5,142 nucleotides of DNA from Verrucomicrobiales bacterium (GTDB lineage: Bacteria > Verrucomicrobiota > Verrucomicrobiia > Limisphaerales > UBA1100). The notes beneath the pieces are model-generated. The model was not told where the DNA came from, did not search any database, and saw only the letters and a list, made by a program, of their open reading frames with translations. The position numbers were made by a program, and so were the translations under genes. Positions 1 through 5,142 of the stretch are shown piece after piece (positions within the stretch are counted from its first letter, which is position 1; each line of letters starts with the position of its first letter). The DNA lies in the NCBI GenBank assembly GCA_003517285.1, contig DPAW01000210.1, positions 4,545 through 9,686 on the forward strand. The letters are read 5' to 3'.

Positions 1-1340
1 TTCGCATGTAGGTCATCCACCACGATACCCGGCAGGCTGGCTACCGGAATAGGTGTGGGGTCGGGGTTGGTTTTGCTAAGTTTCTTCTTCAAGGCCGCAA
101 TGGCTTTTTTCTTATCGGTAATCAAAGCGGCGATATTCTTGGCCTCGGCTTCCTGTGCGGCATCGATCGGCAACGGGCGTTCGTTCCATTTGGACACATT
201 ACTGTGCACCACCACTTTGGTGCCTTTAAAAATGCCCGCCATGCCATAGTAATCCTCCGTGCGGATTGGATCGAACTTGTGATCATGACAACGCGCGCAG
301 CCAATGGTGAGTGCCATGAAGGCTTTGCCCATCGTGTCCATTTGTTCATCTACAATGTCCATTTCCAATACGGTCTTGTCTTGCAATTCATAGTTCGTGG
401 GTCCGAGTAGCAGGAACGCCGTGGCAGTAAGGCGTTCGCGACGTTGCGCGAGCGTACCCTCGGGCAGGATGTCACCGGCGATTTGTTCCCGGATAAACTC
501 CGTGTACGGCTTGTCGGCATTGAAGGCGTTCACCACATAATCGCGATAACGCCACGCCTCTTTCATTAGTAATGTGCGGCCGCCGCCAGTGCTCTCGGAA
601 AAGCGAACTACATCCAGCCAATGCCGACCCCAACGTTCGCCGAAATGCGGGCTGGCAAGTAGCGCATCGACGGTGTTCTCGATTGCGGACTGGCGATCGG
701 TGGCCGCCGCCCTTTTAAACGCCGCCATCTGCTCGGGCGTGGGAGGCAGACCGGTTAGGTCAAAATACAAACGGCGTAGCAAGGTGAGATCCTCTGTGTC
801 CGGCCCCGGGCCGATGCCCTTGGCTTCCAGCGCGGCGAGTACATGGCGGTCGATGCCGTTGTGCGGCCAAGCTTTGTCCTTGAGCTGCGGCTTGGCCGGT
901 TTGGTCACCGGCTGAAAGGCCCAGAATCGGCGGGCGGCCTCTAGATTGAGTTGCTGATCCTCCGTCGTGGCTTCGGCACTATTACGCGGATCAGGTGTGC
1001 CCATGGCCACCCATTTTTCGAAGTCAGCCACCTGTTCGGCGGTCAGGCGTTTCTTGGGCGGCATCTCCAGCTCCGCGTCGGAATAACGGATCGCTTGGAT
1101 CAAAAGGCTCTTGCCCACTTGTCCGGGGATGATCGCCGCGCCGCTGTCGCCGCCTTCTTGCCACCCGCCTTTCCAATCTAGACGCAGCCCGCCCTTCACT
1201 TTCTCATCCTTGCTGTGGCATTGGTAACATTCGCTGACCAACACGGGCCGGATTTTTTTCTCAAAAAACTCCAGGTCCGCCGGATCGACCGCCCGAGTGG
1301 CGGTTGCCGTCAGAAAAATAAATGCCACAAAGCTCCGCAT
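1..1340 (-). CDS. PSCyt1/PSCyt2 (DUF1549) planctomycete-type cytochrome c protein, C-terminal part beyond the window
   Basis: Reading leftwards from the ATG at 1340-1338, the frame stays open for 446 codons to the window edge, so only the N-terminal part is present. Residues 1-17 form a short hydrophobic signal peptide ending in ATRA, so the protein is probably exported. Residues about 20-115 match the PSCyt1 cytochrome c domain: heme motif C38-Y-Q-C41-H42, then KVKGGLRLD and the EMPP motif (92-95) that usually holds the distal Met. Residues about 130-375 match PSCyt2/DUF1549, with FDLTGLPPTPEQ (193-204), HFGERWGRHWLDVVRFSES (232-250) and a second heme-like motif C348-A-R-C351-H352 followed by DHKFDP. 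Residues about 393-425 are charged and Lys/Ala-rich, a probable coiled coil. GIVVDD (438-443) then opens the usual linker towards a C-terminal PSD1 (DUF1553) domain, which would lie outside. Family members commonly exceed 800 residues. Their biochemical role is not established; they are often encoded near sulfatases or sugar-degradation genes. No Shine-Dalgarno is visible before the ATG. It lies 84 bp downstream of the DUF1080 gene and is probably cotranscribed with it. Confidence 0.93.
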   Translation of the reverse strand, partial: MRSFVAFIFLTATATRAVDPADLEFFEKKIRPVLVSECYQCHSKDEKVKGGLRLDWKGGWQEGGDSGAAIIPGQVGKSLLIQAIRYSDAELEMPPKKRLTAEQVADFEKWVAMGTPDPRNSAEATTEDQQLNLEAARRFWAFQPVTKPAKPQLKDKAWPHNGIDRHVLAALEAKGIGPGPDTEDLTLLRRLYFDLTGLPPTPEQMAAFKRAAATDRQSAIENTVDALLASPHFGERWGRHWLDVVRFSESTGGGRTLLMKEAWRYRDYVVNAFNADKPYTEFIREQIAGDILPEGTLAQRRERLTATAFLLLGPTNYELQDKTVLEMDIVDEQMDTMGKAFMALTIGCARCHDHKFDPIRTEDYYGMAGIFKGTKVVVHSNVSKWNERPLPIDAAQEAEAKNIAALITDKKKAIAALKKKLSKTNPDPTPIPVASLPGIVVDDLHA

Positions 1341-1360
1341 GTTTAATAAAGTATGGCAAC

Positions 1361-1393
1361 TCCGCCAAAAAATGCGAGGCGGTTTTTGGCGGA
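1361..1393. repeat. perfect 11-bp inverted repeat (hairpin) between the DUF1080 and PSCyt1 genes
   Basis: TCCGCCAAAAA at 1361-1371 is the exact reverse complement of TTTTTGGCGGA at 1383-1393, with an 11-base spacer. In the minus-strand transcript this would form a stable stem-loop in the 84-base gap, starting 31 bases after the DUF1080 stop and ending 20 bases before the PSCyt1 start codon. No T run follows the stem on either strand, so it is not a textbook rho-independent terminator. An mRNA processing or stability element, an attenuator-like structure or a protein site are alternatives. Confidence 0.7.
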
Positions 1394-1424
1394 AATTAGG
1401 TGGATCGGGAACAGCAGGATTGCT

Positions 1425-2033
1425 TTATTTAAGCTCCCGCGCGCGTAGGTTGCGGAACTTGACCGTGCCGCCTTTGCCGTGGTGTTGGATGCCGAACCGG
1501 CCTTTAAGCGATTGCTTATGCTCGACCTCCGCAATGAGTTTGCCATTGAGATAGGTGCGGATGCGCGGGCCCCTGGCTTCCACGCGGAAATGATTCCAGG
1601 CCTCGGGCTTGAACAGATCTTTGGTGGCCTTTTTGTACGCGGCGGTTTGCTGCGGGTCCTTAGGGAACAGCCAGCCGCCCATGCCGATGCCATAAACACC
1701 CGCTGGTTTGCCGCGATCAATTTCGCATTGGTAGCCCTTGGGCTTGCCCTTGTCGCCGACCAGACGAAAGCCAAGGCCGGAATTAAAGCCCTTGTTTTCC
1801 TGCGGGATCATCACCTCGGTCTCCACCTCGAAATCGCCCATTTGCAGATCGCTCACTACCCATACGTTGATCTGGGAAGACAAATGCAGTTCGCCGTCCA
1901 CCGCCTTGAAGGTCTCCACCCTGGCGCGGGGCTCCCAGCCTTGGGTGCTCTTGCCGTCAAACAGCGGTGTCCATTTTTCCTCAGCCATCAGCGACAGGGA
2001 AACCGTCAGTAAAACCAGTGCAGTGCGAATCAT
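1425..2033 (-). CDS. secreted DUF1080 (3-keto-disaccharide hydrolase-like) protein
   Basis: This 202-residue protein is a compact single-domain DUF1080 member (Pfam 3-keto-disaccharide hydrolase), with a LamG-like jelly-roll fold. Residues 3-16 are hydrophobic and the sequence SLMA followed by EEK gives a plausible signal peptidase I site after A17. There is no lipobox Cys, so it is probably periplasmic or secreted. Family landmarks appear in order: WTPLFDGKSTQGW (21-33), DFEVETE (67-73), NSGLGFR (84-90), GYQCEID (100-106), GVYG (112-115), WNHFRVEARGPRIRTYLNG (146-164) and GIQHHGKGGTVKFRN (181-195). The length suits a domain without extra modules. Some relatives are reported to act on 3-keto glycosides, but many are uncharacterised, so the substrate here is unknown. 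The ATG at 2033 is the only Met that leaves a complete signal peptide; the frame is open upstream but shows no other ATG nearby. No Shine-Dalgarno is seen. It is the first gene of the minus-strand unit and precedes the PSCyt1 gene. Confidence 0.93.
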   Translation of the reverse strand: MIRTALVLLTVSLSLMAEEKWTPLFDGKSTQGWEPRARVETFKAVDGELHLSSQINVWVVSDLQMGDFEVETEVMIPQENKGFNSGLGFRLVGDKGKPKGYQCEIDRGKPAGVYGIGMGGWLFPKDPQQTAAYKKATKDLFKPEAWNHFRVEARGPRIRTYLNGKLIAEVEHKQSLKGRFGIQHHGKGGTVKFRNLRARELK

Positions 2034-2073
2034 GGGCGGAGGGTAGGCGGTGGTGGCATTTTTTCAACTTCAT

Positions 2074-2082
2074 AGTATAACA
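2074..2082 (-). promoter_or_regulatory. candidate extended -10 promoter for the DUF1080 unit
   Basis: On the minus strand this reads TGTTATACT, an extended -10 (TGn followed by TATACT, five of six matches to TATAAT). It would start transcription near 2067, about 33 bases before the DUF1080 ATG. No good -35 hexamer lies at 16-18 bases: the 17-base position reads TAAAAT. The call therefore rests on the extended -10 and its placement. Confidence 0.4.
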
Positions 2083-2116
2083 GGCCAATTACTCTTATTT
2101 TACGGTGAATAACCGC

Positions 2117-2145
2117 TTGACTCCGCGAGCAGACGCTTTTATCAT
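2117..2145 (+). promoter_or_regulatory. sigma70-type promoter for the cysI-cysH-cysD operon
   Basis: TTGACT (2117-2122, five of six matches to TTGACA) is followed after exactly 17 bases by TATCAT (2140-2145, five of six matches to TATAAT). Transcription would begin near 2152, giving a leader of roughly 29 bases before the cysI ATG. That is too short for a typical riboswitch. No clear operator palindrome for a known cysteine regulator was recognised. Confidence 0.6.
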
Positions 2146-2180
2146 TACAAACATAATCAATTTACTAAACATTAAGCACC

Positions 2181-3851
2181 ATGTCTGAATTAAAGCCGAA
2201 ATTGACAAAAAATGAGATCATCAAGGCGGAAAACCCTTCTTTGGCGGGGAATATTGGGGTTACTTTACATGATCCTGAAGCCGAAAAATTTGATTCAGAT
2301 GATCAACAATTTTTAAAATTTCACGGAATTTATCAACAGGACGATCGCGATCTTCGTAAACAGGGTAAAAAGTACATGTTTATGATTAGAGGTCGAATTC
2401 CTGGGGGGGTAGTATCTCCTGATTTGTACCTAACTTATGACCGACTGAGCGAGGATTACGGTAATAAGACTATGAGGGTCACTACGCGGCAGAGTTTTCA
2501 GTTTCATGGCGTGGTAAAGAGTGGGTTGGGACCATTAATGAAGGGGATTAATGATGCTCTGTCTGATACTTTAGCTGCATGTGGTGATGTAAATAGAAAT
2601 GTCCTAGCTCCCCCAACTCCTTCCACTAGTCGGTTGACTGAGCAGGTTTATGAGGATGCAAAAAGGGTAAGTGATGCGTTATTACCGACAACCAAAGCAT
2701 ATCATCAGATTTGGGTTGAAGGTGAGCCTTTAAAACTCGAGGACGATGATCATGAGGATCCATTATACGGTAAAACTTATTTGCCACGAAAATTCAAAGT
2801 CGCTTTTGCCATTCCCCCTCTGAATGACACAGATGTATTGGCTAACTGTTTGGGATTTGTTGCGGTTGAGAAGAACGGTGAGTTGATCGGTTATAATCTT
2901 ACCGCTGGTGGCGGTATGGGAATGAATCATAATAATGAAAAAACTTACCCTCGTGTTGCAGACGTGGTTGGGTTTTTTAGGTTAGAGCATTTAATAGAAG
3001 TTTCTAAAGCTGTACTAACAGTTCATCGCGATTTTGGAGATCGCACAAATCGCAGGCATGCTCGATTAAAATATGTTATCGCTGAACAGGGCGTTGAATG
3101 GTTTAGGAACGAAATAAATAGACGAGTTAGTTTTGAATTAGAAGATCCACATCCGTTTGAATTCACCAAGCAGGGTGATGTTCATGGTTGGCATCAACAG
3201 TTTGATGGGAATCTTTTTCTAGGTTTACACATATTAGCAGGTCGTGTGAAAGACACAGAAAGTGTTAAATTAAAAAGTGCTCTCAGAAAAATTGTTTCTG
3301 AGTATCGTTTACAAGTTAGATTAACAGCTGCCCAAAATTTAGTTTTAGTCAATGTTACACCTGACTTGCAGGATTCAATTGATCAAATCTTGACCGATCA
3401 TGGTATAAATACCTCTGAAAGTCAGGGTGTAAGCGAGTTACAATTGGGATCTATGGCTTGTCCGGCTTTGCCTACTTGCGGATTATCACTTGCCGAGAGC
3501 GAGCGTTTTTTGCCTGATCTTTTAGGGACAGTTGAAAATTTGCTCGAGGATAATGGATTGGGTAATGAACGAGTTATTCTAAGAATGACCGGCTGCCCGA
3601 ATGGGTGCGCGCGACCTTATATGGCAGAACTTGGCTTTGTCGGGCGTCGAGCTAACATCTATGCCTTATACTTAGGTGGTAATGAGGAAGGAACACGCTT
3701 ATCGCGGTTATATGATCAAAATGTAAAGGTGGAAGAGTTACCCGAAAAACTTGGCGGTCTTTTTGCCCGCTTTAAAGCTGAGCGGGAAAGTAGCGAGCGT
3801 TTCGGAGATTTTTGCGCGCGCGTCGTGTGGCCCGAGCAGGATGCCGCCTAA
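2181..3851 (+). CDS. cysI: assimilatory sulfite reductase, hemoprotein (siroheme/4Fe-4S) subunit
   Basis: The product (556 residues, close to the roughly 570 of E. coli CysI) carries out the six-electron reduction of sulfite to sulfide in the cytoplasm. The cluster ligands are complete: C427 and C433 (ACPALPTC), and C472 and C476 (GCPNGC), the C-X5-C and C-X3-C pattern that also bridges to siroheme. The anion- and siroheme-binding basic residues known from E. coli have counterparts: R103 (TTRQSFQFHG), R139 (VNRNVL), and K204 and K206 (LPRKFK). Two nitrite/sulfite reductase ferredoxin-like half domains and two 4Fe-4S half domains are arranged as usual, and FHGIYQQDDRD (48-58) is a further hallmark. 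Neighbouring cysH and cysD favour sulfite over nitrite as substrate. The electron donor is not shown: no cysJ flavoprotein gene is seen, and the ARPYMAELG stretch after C476 resembles ferredoxin-dependent enzymes. The ATG at 2181 lacks a Shine-Dalgarno. Unusually, most of the gene is AT-rich, but roughly the last 25 codons are GC-rich like cysH. Confidence 0.95.
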   Translation: MSELKPKLTKNEIIKAENPSLAGNIGVTLHDPEAEKFDSDDQQFLKFHGIYQQDDRDLRKQGKKYMFMIRGRIPGGVVSPDLYLTYDRLSEDYGNKTMRVTTRQSFQFHGVVKSGLGPLMKGINDALSDTLAACGDVNRNVLAPPTPSTSRLTEQVYEDAKRVSDALLPTTKAYHQIWVEGEPLKLEDDDHEDPLYGKTYLPRKFKVAFAIPPLNDTDVLANCLGFVAVEKNGELIGYNLTAGGGMGMNHNNEKTYPRVADVVGFFRLEHLIEVSKAVLTVHRDFGDRTNRRHARLKYVIAEQGVEWFRNEINRRVSFELEDPHPFEFTKQGDVHGWHQQFDGNLFLGLHILAGRVKDTESVKLKSALRKIVSEYRLQVRLTAAQNLVLVNVTPDLQDSIDQILTDHGINTSESQGVSELQLGSMACPALPTCGLSLAESERFLPDLLGTVENLLEDNGLGNERVILRMTGCPNGCARPYMAELGFVGRRANIYALYLGGNEEGTRLSRLYDQNVKVEELPEKLGGLFARFKAERESSERFGDFCARVVWPEQDAA

Positions 3852-3855
3852 CTTC

Positions 3856-3863
3856 AAAGGAGG
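3856..3863 (+). promoter_or_regulatory. strong ribosome binding site of cysH
   Basis: AAAGGAGG lies six bases before the ATG at 3870, a near-perfect Shine-Dalgarno. It sits in the 18-base gap after the cysI stop codon (3849-3851), fixes the cysH start and supports cotranscription. Confidence 0.9.
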
Positions 3864-3869
3864 TTTTCA

Positions 3870-4544
3870 ATGACAGCAGAAGAAATTGCACAGGCCAACG
3901 AAACGTTGCGTAACAAGTCGCCGCTGGAGGTGATAGAGTGGGCGATTGGGCAAGCCGGACAGGGCGGCAGTGGCACGATTGTGTCGACGAATTTTCGGCC
4001 GTATGAGGCGGTGATTTTGCATCTCGCCACGCAGGTACAGCCGGATATCCGCGTGCTGTGGGTGGATCACGGCTACAACCGCGAGGCGACTTATCAGCAC
4101 GCGGAGGAATTGAAGGCAAAGCTGAACCTGAACATTCAGGCGTTTATACCGAAGTATACCACGGCGCATTATGACGCGGTGTACGGGGGCGTACCAGAAT
4201 TGACGGAGGAAAACGAGGAGGCGATCAAGGCGTTCAGCACGGCGATGAAACTGGAGCCGTTCCAGCGTGGCATGGCCGAACTGGCGCCAACGGTGTGGCT
4301 CACGGCCCTGCGTAAGGTGCAGAACCCGAATCGCGCGGAGCTGGATATTGTGAGCCCGGATAATAATTTCAATTCGCTCAAGGTCAGCCCGGTCTTTTAC
4401 TGGAGCGACGAGCAGATGGAGGCGTATTTGAAGGAACACAATTTGCCGAACGAGTGGGATTATTTTGATCCGGCTAAGGCGGATGAGAAGCGCGAATGCG
4501 GGCTGCACGCCGCTTGGGGTGGAAAGGTAGTGGAGGCGAAATGA
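3870..4544 (+). CDS. cysH: phosphoadenylyl-sulfate reductase (thioredoxin type, divergent substrate loops)
   Basis: This 224-residue cytoplasmic protein belongs to the PAPS/APS reductase family, which reduces activated sulfate to sulfite and so feeds CysI. The C-terminal catalytic motif KRECGLH is intact, with C210 as the thiol that attacks the sulfonate. C210 is the only cysteine. The paired cysteines that hold the 4Fe-4S cluster of APS reductases are therefore absent, which points to PAPS rather than APS as substrate. The fold is otherwise clear: a PP-loop region at 36-52, VDHGY (65-69), EPFQRGMAELAPTVWLTALRKVQ (129-151), then VSPVFYWSDEQMEAYLKEHNLP (172-193). The nucleotide loop reads STNFRPYEA where E. 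coli has SSSFGIQAA, so the usual Gly is Arg. VDHGYNREATY replaces TDTGYLFPETY, and LRKVQNPNR replaces LRREQSGSR. These could be lineage variants or altered specificity. The start is fixed by a strong Shine-Dalgarno, and the stop overlaps the cysD start. Codon use is GC-rich, unlike most of cysI. Confidence 0.92.
   Translation: MTAEEIAQANETLRNKSPLEVIEWAIGQAGQGGSGTIVSTNFRPYEAVILHLATQVQPDIRVLWVDHGYNREATYQHAEELKAKLNLNIQAFIPKYTTAHYDAVYGGVPELTEENEEAIKAFSTAMKLEPFQRGMAELAPTVWLTALRKVQNPNRAELDIVSPDNNFNSLKVSPVFYWSDEQMEAYLKEHNLPNEWDYFDPAKADEKRECGLHAAWGGKVVEAK
4532..4544 (+). promoter_or_regulatory. cysH/cysD junction: ribosome binding site and ATGA stop-start overlap
   Basis: GGAGG at 4532-4536 lies four bases before the cysD ATG (4541-4543), inside the last codons of cysH. 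The cysH stop TGA (4542-4544) shares bases with that ATG. This arrangement indicates translational coupling. Confidence 0.85.
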
Positions 4545-5142
4545 GCAGTTATCACTTGGATCATTTGGCATATCTCGAGACGGAAGCCATCCACGTGCTG
4601 CGCGAGGTGGCGGCGGAATTTGAGCGGCCGGCGGTTTTGTTTTCCGGCGGCAAAGATTCCATCTGCATCCTGCGTTTGGCCGAGAAAGCGTTCCGTCCTT
4701 CTGAGATTCCGATGCCGTTTCTCAACGTGGAAACAGGGCATGAATTTCCGGAGCTGATTGAGTTTCGCGATCGGCGTGCGGAGGAGCTGGGCGCGAAGCT
4801 AATCGTGCGCACAGTGGATGAGGCGTTTGAGAAAGGGCTCGCGACACCGACGCCGGGGCAGGTGAGCCGTAATCAACTGCAGATTCCTGTGTTGCTCGGG
4901 GCGATTGAGGAATTCCAATTTGACTGCTGCATCGGCGGCGCGCGGCGCGACGAGGAAAAGGCGCGTGCGAAGGAGCGCTTCTTTAGTTTCCGCGATGCGT
5001 TTGGCCAATGGGATCCGAAGAATCAGCGGCCGGAAATTTGGAATCTCTACAATGCCAGACTGAATCCAGGCGAAAACATGCGCGTGTTTCCGCTCTCCAA
5101 CTGGACCGAGACGGATGTGTGGGAGTACATCAAGAAAGAGGA
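4541..5142 (+). CDS. cysD: sulfate adenylyltransferase subunit 2, 3' end beyond the window
   Basis: The 200 visible codons cover about two thirds of a usual CysD of around 300 residues. CysD is the catalytic N-type ATP pyrophosphatase subunit that joins sulfate and ATP into APS and pyrophosphate, driven by the GTPase CysN. The start resembles E. coli closely (HLAYLETEAIHVLREVAAEF, 7-26). The PP-loop is SGGKDS (35-40; E. coli has SIGKDS). NVETGHEFPE (62-71) matches the family VDTG-type loop, with Glu in place of Asp. The strongest signature is GGARRDEEKARAKER (132-146), followed by FSFRDAFGQWDPKNQRPE (148-165) and RVFPLSNWTETDVWEYI (181-197). The middle stretch SRNQLQIPVLLGAIEE (109-124) differs from E. 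coli and looks like an alternative CysD subgroup. It is translationally coupled to cysH. Since CysD works with CysN, a cysN or cysNC gene is expected just to the right of the window. Confidence 0.95.
   Translation, partial: MSSYHLDHLAYLETEAIHVLREVAAEFERPAVLFSGGKDSICILRLAEKAFRPSEIPMPFLNVETGHEFPELIEFRDRRAEELGAKLIVRTVDEAFEKGLATPTPGQVSRNQLQIPVLLGAIEEFQFDCCIGGARRDEEKARAKERFFSFRDAFGQWDPKNQRPEIWNLYNARLNPGENMRVFPLSNWTETDVWEYIKKE

Larger units (their letters stand above)
2060..3770. other. AT-rich compositional island covering the promoter region and most of cysI
   Basis: Hand counts give 17 G+C in 60 bases at 2281-2340 and 19 in 60 at 3301-3360, against 37 in 60 at 4021-4080 inside cysH. Codon third positions are G or C in 3 of 21 codons for cysI residues 373-393, but in 17 of 21 for cysH residues 51-71. 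The left change falls near the start of the divergent intergenic region. The right change is inside the 3' end of cysI: 3721-3780 has 27 in 60 and 3781-3840 has 38 in 60. The borders given are approximate, and 3601-3660 is locally richer (33 in 60) because of the conserved Gly/Cys/Arg motif there. Confidence 0.75.

Noticed and set aside
55..1181. Several plus-strand open frames (55-249, 204-410, 574-915, 951-1181)
   Set aside because: They lie opposite the PSCyt1/PSCyt2 gene, whose frame shows clear family motifs throughout; their products show low-complexity Arg/Ala/Ser composition and no recognisable domain.
1361..1393. Rho-independent terminator
   Set aside because: The stem is perfect, but no T run follows it on either strand, so it is listed as an inverted repeat instead.
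1343..2046. Open frames overlapping the DUF1080 gene (1343-1774 minus, 1479-2012 plus, 1738-2046 plus, 1297-1554 plus)
   Set aside because: The 1425-2033 minus frame carries all DUF1080 motifs and a signal peptide; the others are byproducts of GC-rich codon use and resemble nothing.
2146..2180. Riboswitch or leader peptide in front of cysI
   Set aside because: The predicted leader is only about 29 bases and shows no SAM-type or other known aptamer features.
2181..3851. Ferredoxin-nitrite reductase
   Set aside because: The family is shared, but overall similarity to CysI (FHGIYQQDDRD, LPRKFK, MNRNVL-like motifs) and the cysH-cysD context favour sulfite reductase.
3772..4571. Long minus-strand open frames opposite cysH (3772-4119, 3867-4571, 4169-4381)
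   Set aside because: The plus strand encodes CysH with an intact catalytic motif and strong Shine-Dalgarno; the antisense products have no recognisable features despite the 234-residue length of one.
4460..5008. Minus-strand open frames opposite cysD (4460-4741, 4561-4812, 4799-5008)
   Set aside because: They are shadows of the well-supported CysD frame.
1..5142. tRNA or rRNA genes, CRISPR arrays, insertion sequences, attachment sites
   Set aside because: No repeats, terminal inverted repeats, cloverleaf-like segments or transposase motifs were seen on reading both strands.

Overview
This is a window from a bacterial chromosome. The minus-strand genes on the left belong to families that are strongly expanded in the Planctomycetes-Verrucomicrobia-Chlamydiae group: a PSCyt1/PSCyt2 (DUF1549) cytochrome-type protein and a DUF1080 secreted protein. 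A verrucomicrobial or planctomycetal source is therefore likely. I lean towards Verrucomicrobiota, but the sequence alone does not prove it. Most of the window is GC-rich; the central gene is conspicuously AT-rich.

Layout. Bases 1-2033 hold two minus-strand genes read right to left: a 202-residue DUF1080 protein (1425-2033), then a large planctomycete-type cytochrome c protein (start at 1340) that runs off the left edge. The gap between them contains a perfect 11-bp inverted repeat (1361-1393). Bases 2034-2180 are a divergent promoter region, with a good sigma70-type promoter facing right and a weaker extended -10 facing left. Bases 2181-5142 hold a plus-strand sulfate assimilation operon: sulfite reductase hemoprotein (cysI/sir), phosphoadenylyl-sulfate reductase (cysH) and the 5' two thirds of sulfate adenylyltransferase subunit 2 (cysD), which is cut by the right edge. 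cysN or cysNC would be expected next, outside the window.

How the genes work together. CysD (with CysN) activates sulfate to APS. An APS kinase not seen here should make PAPS, CysH reduces PAPS to sulfite, and CysI reduces sulfite to sulfide for cysteine synthesis. The 18-bp gap before cysH, and the ATGA overlap between cysH and cysD, indicate one translationally linked transcript. The two left-hand genes are an unrelated unit for exported proteins, probably concerned with polysaccharide or glycoside breakdown.

I found no clear undescribed system. The most notable signal is the compositional mosaic of the sulfite reductase gene. It is about 30% GC with mostly A/T third positions through much of its body. 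It then turns into GC-rich sequence like its operon partners in the last few dozen codons, which suggests transfer or gene replacement inside a resident operon. No RNA genes, CRISPR arrays, insertion sequences or origins were seen.
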